DNA from: Clostridia bacterium
Lineage (GTDB): Bacteria; Bacillota; Clostridia; Oscillospirales; CAG-272
DNA: 33,105 nucleotides
Assembly (NCBI GenBank): GCA_017508405.1
Contig: JAFVYY010000135.1
Location: forward strand, 1 to 33,105
Reading direction: 5' to 3'
In this document: positions 16,558 through 24,198 of the stretch, piece by piece
Numbering within the stretch: the first letter of the stretch is position 1
Layout: every line of letters starts with the position of its first letter
Translations under genes and position numbers: made by a program
Notes under the pieces: model-generated
What the model was told of the DNA's origin: nothing
What the model saw: the letters and a program-made list of their open reading frames with translations, nothing else
Database searches by the model: none

Positions 16558-18060
16558 ATGAAGAAGTTAAAAAAAGCTGTAACCAGCAGAGCTGTTATAA
16601 CTGCCCTTGAGCTGCTTATTCAGCTCGTAATAATTTTTATAATGATTTTGCGATTCAGCAATTATTTATCTTACTATTTAATTGTGTCTTATGCTCTTGC
16701 AATAATTTTAAGCGTTAGAGTGATTAATAAAAGAACCAATTCGGGATATAAAATAGGATGGCTGCTGCTTTTTCTGATTCTTCCCATTTTCGGAGCATTC
16801 CTGTATATGACAGTAAACGGAGAGGTATCGAAGGGCTCTGTTCAAAGAAAGCTGAATAAAATATTTGATTCATCAAAAATTATGTTTGAAAACGGCAATG
16901 CAGCTGAGATTAACGACGATTATGCAAGGGTTCAGTCGGAGTATATAAGAAGATATAATGCTTCGATTCCGGTCAAAAACACGCACAGTAAATATTTCTC
17001 AAGCGGTGAGAAGTTTTTCGAATCTATAATTGAGGATCTTAAACTCGCCCGCCATCACATATACCTCGAGTATTTTATTTTAAAAAGCGGATATATGTGG
17101 AACGAGATAAAAAGAATACTTATAGAAAAAGCAAGATGTGGCGTGGATGTAAGGATAATAGTAGACGATTTCGGCAGTATAGACGGTATTAATAAACGTG
17201 AAAGAAAATGTCTTCTTGCAGAGGGAATCAAAATAAAGTTTTTTAATCCGTTTGTCCCTGTCATATCCGGGCTTCTTAATAATCGCGATCATAGAAAAAT
17301 ATGCGTAATAGATACGGAAATCGCCTATTGCGGAGGTGTAAACATAGGAGATGAATATATAAATCTTTATGAGCGCTTCGGATATTTCAAGGATAGCGGA
17401 ATTGCAATGTACGGAGAAGCGGCGTATAATTTTGAGGTGTTTTTTGTAAGCCTTTGGGAATACGTTTCAAAAGAAAAAACAGAAATTATAAAGCCCAAAT
17501 ATAAAGAAACGGAAAAGGGTGTTTTTCATCCTTATGCGGACAGTCCGATTGATGATGAATACGTTTCTAAAAACGTATATATGAATTTAATAAACAGAGC
17601 AGAAAGGTACGTTTACATTAGCACTCCGTACTTTGTTGTGGATGACGAGATGCTTACAGCTATTACAAATGCGGCGAAATCAGGTATAGATATACGTATC
17701 GTGGTACCGCACATTCCGGATAAAATACTTGTAAATCAGGTTACAAAATCTTTTTATGAAAGACTTATTTCCGCAGGCGTAAAGGTTTATGAGTACAAAA
17801 AGGGATTTAACCATTCGAAGCTTGCGGTGGCTGACGATCGTGTAGCGACGGTTGGCAGTGTGAACTTTGATTACAGAAGCTTCTATTTGAGCTTTGAATG
17901 CGGTGTATGGATGTATAAAACCGACTCCGTTCCCTGTGTAAAGAAAGACCTTCTTTCAATGATGGAGGAAAGCATTGAGATAACCAAGGGAATGGCAAAA
18001 GCAAATGTTTTTGTTCGCTTTTTCCGCGCCATCCTCGCCGCCTTTTCGCCGATGCTGTAA
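16558..18060 (+). CDS. cls: Cardiolipin synthase (phospholipase D family)
   Basis: 500 residues. Three hydrophobic segments at the N-terminus (ELLIQLVIIFIMILRF; YYLIVSYALAIILSVRVI; IGWLLLFLILPIFGAFLYM) anchor it in the membrane. Two HKD motifs follow: HRKICVID near residue 245 and HSKLAVAD near 419, each followed by the glycine-containing strand (CGGVNIGDEY and VGSVNFDYRS). Bacterial enzymes of this type join two phosphatidylglycerol molecules into cardiolipin. AAAGGA lies nine bases before the ATG, only 23 bases after dpaB, so the gene is probably cotranscribed with the dipicolinate genes and could be used in sporulation. That link is inference from spacing. Confidence 0.93.
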   Translation: MKKLKKAVTSRAVITALELLIQLVIIFIMILRFSNYLSYYLIVSYALAIILSVRVINKRTNSGYKIGWLLLFLILPIFGAFLYMTVNGEVSKGSVQRKLNKIFDSSKIMFENGNAAEINDDYARVQSEYIRRYNASIPVKNTHSKYFSSGEKFFESIIEDLKLARHHIYLEYFILKSGYMWNEIKRILIEKARCGVDVRIIVDDFGSIDGINKRERKCLLAEGIKIKFFNPFVPVISGLLNNRDHRKICVIDTEIAYCGGVNIGDEYINLYERFGYFKDSGIAMYGEAAYNFEVFFVSLWEYVSKEKTEIIKPKYKETEKGVFHPYADSPIDDEYVSKNVYMNLINRAERYVYISTPYFVVDDEMLTAITNAAKSGIDIRIVVPHIPDKILVNQVTKSFYERLISAGVKVYEYKKGFNHSKLAVADDRVATVGSVNFDYRSFYLSFECGVWMYKTDSVPCVKKDLLSMMEESIEITKGMAKANVFVRFFRAILAAFSPML

Positions 18061-18084
18061 TTTATATAGACCGAATATCCAAAC

Positions 18085-18122
18085 AAAAAAGCAAGAATGG
18101 GGAAGCCCATTCTTGCTTTTTT
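18085..18122 (+). terminator. Bidirectional terminator between cls and the LRR lipoprotein gene
   Basis: A perfect 17-bp stem (18085-18101 with 18106-18122) with GAAG loop, A-rich on one side and T-rich on the other, between convergent genes ending at 18060 and 18135. Confidence 0.92.
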
Positions 18123-18134
18123 GTGATTTAATTT

Positions 18135-19271
18135 TTAACTGTTGCGTTTCCAATAGTAGCCATTAAGGGTGTTTTTTAAATTAGTTGCATTTGTACTTGT
18201 GTTTTTAACATCCATACTTATCCCGTGCGTGGCAGATGAATCCTTTGTCACATACCAACCGTTAGCGTTGGAAAATGTAACGCTTGTAAGGCTTGAGCAA
18301 TCGTAGAATGCTAAATTACCAATAGAAGTAACGCTATCGGGAATAGTAATGCTTGTAAGGCTAGAGCAACCGAAGAAAGCAACATTACCAATAGAAGTAA
18401 CGCTATCTGGGATAGCAATGCTTGTAAGGTTAGAGCAACCGACGAATGCACTATAACCAATAGAAGTAACGCTATCGGGAATAGTAACGCTTGTAAGACT
18501 TGAACAACCGATGAATGCAGAGTCTTTAATTTCGGTTACGGTATTGGGAATAACAAGGTCGGTTACCAAAGCACCGTTTAAGTAAAGGTTTTTAGCGTAA
18601 TACAAAGGATTTGCATCATTATTTGAAAATTTAATATTACACCAAGCTTCAAGTGATGTAATATTTGCTTTTGTAAGATTTGAGCAACCTTCGAATGCAT
18701 CCTCACCAATAGAAGTAACGCTATCGGGAATAGTAATGCTTGAAAGACTTGAGCAACCTGAGAATGCATCCTCACCAATAGAAGTAAGGCTATTGGGAAT
18801 AGTAATGCTTGTAAGGCTAGAGCAACCTGAGAATGTTCCATAGTTAATATAAGTAATGCTATCCGGGATAGTTATAATTGTAAACTGTGTACATCCATAA
18901 AAAGCACGACTATGTATGGATGTAACAGGAAGATTGTTGTATTTGTGAGGAATAATTAATTCTGTGTCAGTGCAATTTCCCAATCCGCTAACAGAGTAAG
19001 AAGATTTATCTTCGTTTAATGAGAAACTCAAACCTTCGCTTGCTTTAAGCAAAGGTATTGTACTTTGTTTTACAAGAACTTTGCCACATATGGAGCATTT
19101 TTTGCCGTCGGTAAGACCGGTTTCGGTATATGTAGCAGTCCTCCCGGGAATGATTTCTTCAATATGCTTACAATTGTCTTCTGTAATATCGTCACTACTT
19201 CCGCAGGCTGATAAGCAAAGCATTGCCGTTAGACAAAGAACCACTATCAACGTTGATAATAATTTTTTCAC
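18135..19271 (-). CDS. BspA-like leucine-rich-repeat surface lipoprotein (small paralogue)
   Basis: 378 residues from a GTG at 19271; this start gives a compact lipoprotein signal (KKLLSTLIVVL... with lipobox LSAC), whereas the longer frame begins with an unsuitable charged stretch. After the signal comes one cysteine module (CKH...KKCSICGKVLVKQ), then about nine LRR_5 repeats of 23 residues, with the pattern SLTSITIPDSVTSIGEDAF. A degenerate spacer (EAWCNIKFSNNDANPLYY) interrupts them. The C-terminus ends GYYWKRNS. BspA-type repeats occur in surface proteins that bind host or bacterial partners; no ligand is known here. Several repeats are nearly identical at the DNA level. It has its own consensus promoter and terminator. 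Confidence 0.85.
   Translation of the reverse strand: MKKLLSTLIVVLCLTAMLCLSACGSSDDITEDNCKHIEEIIPGRTATYTETGLTDGKKCSICGKVLVKQSTIPLLKASEGLSFSLNEDKSSYSVSGLGNCTDTELIIPHKYNNLPVTSIHSRAFYGCTQFTIITIPDSITYINYGTFSGCSSLTSITIPNSLTSIGEDAFSGCSSLSSITIPDSVTSIGEDAFEGCSNLTKANITSLEAWCNIKFSNNDANPLYYAKNLYLNGALVTDLVIPNTVTEIKDSAFIGCSSLTSVTIPDSVTSIGYSAFVGCSNLTSIAIPDSVTSIGNVAFFGCSSLTSITIPDSVTSIGNLAFYDCSSLTSVTFSNANGWYVTKDSSATHGISMDVKNTSTNATNLKNTLNGYYWKRNS
18318..18842 (-). repeat. 69-bp tandem repeats coding LRR_5 units
   Basis: Copies begin with ACCAATAGAAGTAACGCTAT on the plus strand at 18318, 18387 and 18456 and, after a divergent spacer, at 18705 and 18774 (ACCAATAGAAGTAAGGCTAT). The period is exactly 69 bases, that is 23 codons, so gain or loss keeps frame. 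Confidence 0.9.
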
Positions 19272-19322
19272 TTCTCGCTCTCTTTCTTGTATAATCAAGT
19301 TCAATAACAATGTAATGATACA

Positions 19323-19351
19323 ATTATATCACTTTTGTATTAAAATGTCAA
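19323..19351 (-). promoter_or_regulatory. Promoter of the small LRR lipoprotein gene (perfect consensus)
   Basis: Minus-strand TTGACA (19346-19351), 17-bp spacer and TATAAT (19323-19328), about 50 bases upstream of the GTG start. Confidence 0.85.
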
Positions 19352-19419
19352 TAATATAAAAGATTCCGTGTGAATTTAATTAAAAAGAGTCGAATAAATC
19401 GAAATGATATAAATATAGC

Positions 19420-19457
19420 AAAAAAGCAGACACATAGCAAAATGTGTCTGCTTTTTT
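19420..19457 (-). terminator. Terminator of the large LRR lipoprotein gene
   Basis: A perfect 16-bp stem (19420-19435 with 19442-19457), 6-base loop, flanked by A and T runs on both strands; it lies 13 bases after the stop codon at 19471. Confidence 0.9.
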
Positions 19458-19470
19458 ATTGCTTTGTAAT

Positions 19471-22400
19471 TTACCACTCAACTATTTTCTCGCCGTCATA
19501 ATGCCAGTAGTAATCAAAGGCAGAGGAGGGCTTATCCTCGGAGTAGAAGTAAATATCAGGCATGTAAATTTCGCCTATTGCGATGACGTTCCATTGCTCC
19601 CTTGTGCCGCAGTAATACTTTTTTTCAATATGCGGAACATCCGCAAATGCCATAGTACCGATAAATCGGAAGTTCTTACCAAAAACAATATATTTAAGGG
19701 ACGTGCAGTTACGGAAGGCATACATATATAAGGTTTCAACACTGTCTGGAAGAACTATGCCTTCAAGAGAGGTGCAGTTTTCAAAGGTGGAATAATATAT
19801 GTGGGATATTCCTTCAGGCAATTTTACACTCTTAAGGGAAGAGCAGTTTTTAAATACACCTTCGTCAAGCATAGTTACTGATGACGGAATAATTATTGAT
19901 TCAAGAGAGGTGCAATTTGCAAATGCATACCAGCCTATTTCCTTCAAGCCGTAAGACAAATTAATAGTTTTTAATGACGTACATGTCGAAAATGCAGATG
20001 CCATTATTTTGGTTACGCTGCCGGGAACGGTAACGCTTGTTATCGTGTCGCATCCCATAAAGGCACGATCACCTATTACGTATCCTGCGCCGTTATAGTA
20101 TTGGGGAAGAGTAAGCTCCGTCTTGTTACCTACATATCCTATGAGGTAATTTATTTCGTCCTTGACTGTAAATATATATCCGTCCTGAATGACGAGGACG
20201 CTTTGCTCATCTCTTGACGTATGTGTAACGTCTGCGTATTTTGAAATATATCCGTTGTTATGGTAATCTGTTCCTACCGTTTCGGAAAGTATATAAGCCT
20301 CCACAATTTTGTCGCAGTAGTAAAAGGCAGTGCTGCCCACGTAGGTTACGGTAGAGGGGATAACCACGCTTATAAGTGCTGAGCATGATTCAAAGGCACT
20401 TCTTCGAATGTACAAAAGACCCTCGGGAAGCTCTATCATTCTGATATTTTCGCAATTTTTGAAGGCCTCCTCCTTAACCTCGGTAAGTCCCTCGTTGAAT
20501 TTAACGGATTTAAGGCCTGTGCACTTGTAAAAGGCTTTTTCAGAAATTAAGGTAACGCCTGCGGGAATTTCGATTTCTCTAATGCTTGAGCAGTAAGAAA
20601 AAGCTTCTTTACCGATAATTTTGACCCCTTCAGGAATAATACTGTTTTTGCATCCGAGAAGAACGGTATCAGTTGCGTTATCTATAAGACAATTACTTTC
20701 TCCGCGGTATACTGTATTACCCTCTGCTACTGTAATTGATTCTATATAGTCCCCAAAGGGAAATGCATGGAAACCTATTTTTACAACGGTTGAGGGAATA
20801 TTTACGGATGTAATAGCTGTGCAGTCGTAAAATGCGTTTGAGCCTATTTCTGTAAGACCCTCGTTAAAATTAAATTTTTCAAGAGCGGTGCAGCCGTTAA
20901 AGGCGCTGGAGCCGATTATTTTAAGTCCTGCGGGGAAAACGATTTCTTTAAGAGAGGTACATTTTGAAAATGCAAGAATATCAAGCTCTGTAACGCTTTC
21001 TGGAATTGTTATGTCAGTAAGAGCAGTACAACCCTCAAAGGTTGATTGTGGAATAACTGTAATTCCCTCGGAGAGAGTTGCCTTGGTAAGGGACGTACAG
21101 CTTTGGAAAACACTCTTGCCAAGTGTGGTTACGTTGTTTGATAAGGATATTTCCTTAAGAGAGGTACAGCCTGCAAAGGCATACATGCCGATTTCAGTAA
21201 CGGTATTCGGCAATAGAACTCTTTCAAGGGATTGACAGCTTGTAAAGGCTCTGTCGGGAATCCTTACAACTCCTGAAGGAATTACGATTTCCTTCAAGTC
21301 TAAGCAACGCTCAAAAGCACCTTCCCCAATAATGCTTACGTTATTTCCCAATATTATCTTGGAAATTCCTGTTACGTTAAAAAACATAGATGGGGGAATT
21401 TCTGTAATGAAGGAGGGGAGGGTAAGCTCCGCTACGTTCTTTAAGCCTGTAATAAAAAGTGAATTTACAGTATATTCTTTTCCGTTTGCGCTTTCGGGAA
21501 GGACGATTTTATCAGACGTGCCTGTATAGAGTAAAAGCTCGTAGGCTCCGTCCATTTCCTTGAATACAAAATCACCCAGCTTTACAAACACGGATTCTCC
21601 GTCAAGGGATGTGTATATAGCTTCGGCATTCTTTCCCACGCCTCCGTAGGATGAATCCCCCTTAACTATGGGAAGGGATGAGAGATTGTATACCTCGAAA
21701 AGGCGTGTACAGCCTGAAAATGCCTGACTTCCTATATTTTCGAGAGAAGCGGGAAGAATAAGAGTTGAAAGAAACGCGCAGCCGTCAAATGCGGAAGCGC
21801 CGATTTCCGTGATCCCCTCGGGAATGGTTAAGGTGGTGATGGATTCGCAATATTTAAAAGCATCTCTGCCTATTTTCGTAATGCTCGAGGGCAGGCTTAT
21901 GCTTTTTAATGAACGGCAGGCACCGAACATTTGATCGGGAACCGACGTAATGCCCTTTGGCAGTCTGACGGATACGAGATTTCCACAGGATATTAAGCAT
22001 CCTTCAAGACTTGTAACCGTATCGGGAAAATCAACGGAGGTAAGCCCGTTACAGTAGTTAAACGCGTTTTTCTCTATGGTTGTAAGTCCGTTTGGAAGAT
22101 CAAGGGAGGTAATACCCGTATATGAAAACGCCGCCTGCTTGATCGTTGTAAGCTTACTGTTAAAGTTAACGGTCTTAAGCTCATAGCAATGGGAGAATGC
22201 GTATTCACCTATTACAGTTACGTTTTCGGGAATGGTGATGGATTCGAGAAGTATGCAGTTATAAAATGCGTAATTTGAAATTTCCGTAAGACTCGAGGGT
22301 AGAGTGATTTCCTTGAGTGCATAGCAGTTCTGGAATGCGTTTGCTTCTATAACCGTTACCGTATTTGGAAGAGAAATTTCCGTAAGCTTTTGGCAATCGT

Positions 22401-23415
22401 AAAATGCACTCCTTGAAATTTTGGTTGCGTTCAATACGGTTGCCTTTTTGAGATCCAAAATGCTATCGCATAAGCTTTGGGGAACAACGTCGTTATCTAT
22501 GATGATTTCGTTTACGTAGCATCCCAAAAATGACAATGAGTTTGAAAAATCAGAATTGTAAAAGAACGTATCTATATTTGTGTTTTGAAATGCTGATTTT
22601 CCAATATTTGTTACGGATGATGGAATAATCATGCTTTCAATTTCTCCAAGAGCGGCAAATGCATTTTTTCCAATATCTTTAACAGTGTCGGAAATTGTAA
22701 CATTCTTGATTTTACCGAGCCCAAAGAATGCGTTGTCGGCAATTGCCGTAACCGTATAGCCGTATATTTCCTTCGGAATTATAATGTCTTCGTAAGGATA
22801 TTCACCAATACCTGTTATTGTGCAGCTTACGCCATCGGGATTGACAGCAAAGTCAAATCTTTTCTGTATCGCAAGAACTGTTATATTGTCGCTGATTTCT
22901 TTTTTGTCGCTGTCAAAATATTTGTCGCACACAGAGCAATGGTAATGACCAATGTTTCCATCCTCGGTCTTCGTTGCTTCTACGGGGGCTATCCACTCAC
23001 CATAGGTGTGTCCCTTAGCGGGTATTACCTCCTGTACAACCAGCTTTGCAGTGCAGTAGCTACAGTGCTTACCCTCGGTAAGACCGGTCTCGGTGCATGT
23101 TGGCTCCTTGCCTTTGTCGATAACCTCTGTATGACCCTTTGGTGGAAGTACTGTCTGCTCGACAAGGATTTTACCGCAAAGAGAGCATTTTTTACCCTTT
23201 GAAAGTCCCTCGTTTGTGCAATCGGGAGTTCTTCCCCAAATCAACACCTCAACGTGCTCACAGTCCTCCGTGCCACTATCATCGGTTGTCGTAGTGGTTG
23301 TGTCGCCGTTTGTATTATCTGTAGTGTTGTCTATGGTGTTACTGCATGAGGCTATGAATAAAATTGATGCTAAGCAGAGAATAGCAATCAGTAACGAATA
23401 TAAAAATCTTCTCAT
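19471..23415 (-). CDS. Large BspA-like leucine-rich-repeat surface lipoprotein
   Basis: 1314 residues. The signal peptide (MRRFLYSLLIAILCLASILF) ends in lipobox IASC, followed by a Thr/Asp-rich linker (TTTTTTDDSGTE). Then come three cysteine modules: CEH...KKCSLCGKILVEQ, TCTETGLTEGKHCSYC and GHYHCSVCDKYFD. The rest is about 40 LRR_5 repeats of 23 residues in three blocks, separated by non-repeat spacers such as TSLDGESVFVKLGDFVF and TSRDEQSVLVIQDGYIF, which are themselves alike. The C-terminal YYCGTREQWNVIAIG and YYWHYDGEKIVEW close the protein. Repeat DNA is more diverged than in the small paralogue. AAGGAGG lies five bases before the ATG. A surface adhesin or scavenging role is plausible but unproven. 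Confidence 0.88.
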   Translation of the reverse strand: MRRFLYSLLIAILCLASILFIASCSNTIDNTTDNTNGDTTTTTTDDSGTEDCEHVEVLIWGRTPDCTNEGLSKGKKCSLCGKILVEQTVLPPKGHTEVIDKGKEPTCTETGLTEGKHCSYCTAKLVVQEVIPAKGHTYGEWIAPVEATKTEDGNIGHYHCSVCDKYFDSDKKEISDNITVLAIQKRFDFAVNPDGVSCTITGIGEYPYEDIIIPKEIYGYTVTAIADNAFFGLGKIKNVTISDTVKDIGKNAFAALGEIESMIIPSSVTNIGKSAFQNTNIDTFFYNSDFSNSLSFLGCYVNEIIIDNDVVPQSLCDSILDLKKATVLNATKISRSAFYDCQKLTEISLPNTVTVIEANAFQNCYALKEITLPSSLTEISNYAFYNCILLESITIPENVTVIGEYAFSHCYELKTVNFNSKLTTIKQAAFSYTGITSLDLPNGLTTIEKNAFNYCNGLTSVDFPDTVTSLEGCLISCGNLVSVRLPKGITSVPDQMFGACRSLKSISLPSSITKIGRDAFKYCESITTLTIPEGITEIGASAFDGCAFLSTLILPASLENIGSQAFSGCTRLFEVYNLSSLPIVKGDSSYGGVGKNAEAIYTSLDGESVFVKLGDFVFKEMDGAYELLLYTGTSDKIVLPESANGKEYTVNSLFITGLKNVAELTLPSFITEIPPSMFFNVTGISKIILGNNVSIIGEGAFERCLDLKEIVIPSGVVRIPDRAFTSCQSLERVLLPNTVTEIGMYAFAGCTSLKEISLSNNVTTLGKSVFQSCTSLTKATLSEGITVIPQSTFEGCTALTDITIPESVTELDILAFSKCTSLKEIVFPAGLKIIGSSAFNGCTALEKFNFNEGLTEIGSNAFYDCTAITSVNIPSTVVKIGFHAFPFGDYIESITVAEGNTVYRGESNCLIDNATDTVLLGCKNSIIPEGVKIIGKEAFSYCSSIREIEIPAGVTLISEKAFYKCTGLKSVKFNEGLTEVKEEAFKNCENIRMIELPEGLLYIRRSAFESCSALISVVIPSTVTYVGSTAFYYCDKIVEAYILSETVGTDYHNNGYISKYADVTHTSRDEQSVLVIQDGYIFTVKDEINYLIGYVGNKTELTLPQYYNGAGYVIGDRAFMGCDTITSVTVPGSVTKIMASAFSTCTSLKTINLSYGLKEIGWYAFANCTSLESIIIPSSVTMLDEGVFKNCSSLKSVKLPEGISHIYYSTFENCTSLEGIVLPDSVETLYMYAFRNCTSLKYIVFGKNFRFIGTMAFADVPHIEKKYYCGTREQWNVIAIGEIYMPDIYFYSEDKPSSAFDYYWHYDGEKIVEW

Positions 23416-23445
23416 TTTATCCTCCTTAATGATTATCTTGATCTT

Positions 23446-23475
23446 ATTTTACCACAAATTGGTCTATAGAGTCAA
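23446..23475 (-). promoter_or_regulatory. Promoter of the large LRR lipoprotein gene
   Basis: Minus-strand TTGACT (23470-23475), 18-bp spacer and extended -10 TGG-TAAAAT (hexamer 23446-23451). Confidence 0.7.
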
Positions 23476-23513
23476 GCATAATAGCTTTTACATTTGCAAC
23501 GTCAATTTTACAT

Positions 23514-23999
23514 TTATATAAGTCCGCCGTCGTCGGAAAGATCCTCGAAGTCTTTTTGACGTAAAAATTCGTAAGCGGCGATTGCAGCTGAGTTTGATTG
23601 GTTAAGGGAGCGAAGCCCCGCCTTCATCGGTATTCTTACGCATTTTTCGGGATGCTTTAAAAGAAGCTCCTCCGGAAGACCTACGCTCTCTCTTCCAAAG
23701 AAGAAAAATACCTTATCTCCGTAGGAAATATCCGTATGTCGCTTGCTTGCTTTTTTGGTAAACAGATAAAATTCGCATTCACCGTTTTTTTCAAAGAATT
23801 CGTCCAGATTTTCGTAATAATGGATATCAAGATGATACCAGTAGTCCATTCCCGCACGTTTAAGCTTGGAATCGTCTATTTTGAAGCCGAAGGGCTTGAT
23901 CATATGAAGGGAAGCTCCCGTTGCGGCGCAGGTTCTCGCTATATTTCCCGTATTCTGCGGGATCTCAGGCTCTAAAAGTACTAGGTTTAGTTTGTTCAT
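23514..23999 (-). CDS. trmL: tRNA (cytidine(34)-2'-O)-methyltransferase TrmL
   Basis: 161 residues from the ATG at 23999, close to the 157 of E. coli TrmL. The SPOUT family signatures are LNLVLLEPEIPQNTGNIART at the N-terminus, FFFGRESVGLPEELL, and RIPMKAGLRSLNQSNSAAIAAYE at the C-terminal knot. It methylates the wobble nucleotide of certain leucine tRNAs. Two longer in-frame starts exist (24065, 24038), but the promoter -10 hexamer at 24037-24042 overlaps the 24038 ATG, so only 23999, preceded by GGAG at six bases, can be translated from that promoter. It is divergent from secA. Confidence 0.92.
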   Translation of the reverse strand: MNKLNLVLLEPEIPQNTGNIARTCAATGASLHMIKPFGFKIDDSKLKRAGMDYWYHLDIHYYENLDEFFEKNGECEFYLFTKKASKRHTDISYGDKVFFFFGRESVGLPEELLLKHPEKCVRIPMKAGLRSLNQSNSAAIAAYEFLRQKDFEDLSDDGGLI

Positions 24000-24036
24000 A
24001 ATACGCTCCGAGGGTAGATTTATGTGTTGTAAAGTC

Positions 24037-24065
24037 ATTTTATCACCCTTTTTATCAAAAAACAA
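24037..24065 (-). promoter_or_regulatory. trmL promoter
   Basis: Minus-strand TTGTTT (24060-24065), 17-bp spacer ending in TGA, and TAAAAT (24037-24042): an extended -10 promoter that fixes the trmL start at 23999. Confidence 0.6.
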
Positions 24066-24140
24066 TGATTTTTGAGTGAAAAAAGACGGAAAATTTTCAA
24101 AATGCTATGGAAATTATAATTATTTTATTGTAAAATATAA

Positions 24141-24149
24141 TGGTATAAT
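24141..24149 (+). promoter_or_regulatory. secA promoter (extended -10)
   Basis: TGG-TATAAT with the hexamer at 24144-24149; a second TATAAT overlaps at 24136-24141. No clear -35. Transcription would begin near 24156, giving a leader of about 43 bases. Confidence 0.6.
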
Positions 24150-24170
24150 TATTTTCTAACACGATTATTT

Positions 24171-24198
24171 GAAAGGACGCCTTTCGGCGAATATAAAA
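24171..24198 (+). promoter_or_regulatory. secA leader: two alternative hairpins around a distant Shine-Dalgarno
   Basis: The only SD-like sequence, GAAAGGA (24171-24177), ends 21 bases before the ATG, too far for normal initiation. CGCC-TTTC-GGCG (24178-24189) can fold and loop out 12 bases, leaving a 9-base spacing. Alternatively GAAAGG (24171-24176) pairs with CCTTTC (24180-24185) and hides the SD. The two folds exclude each other, which would make a small translational switch. Confidence 0.4.

Noticed and set aside
18318..18842. Regular 69-bp repeats as a CRISPR-like array
   Set aside because: The repeats have no spacers, are in frame, and encode LRR_5 units.
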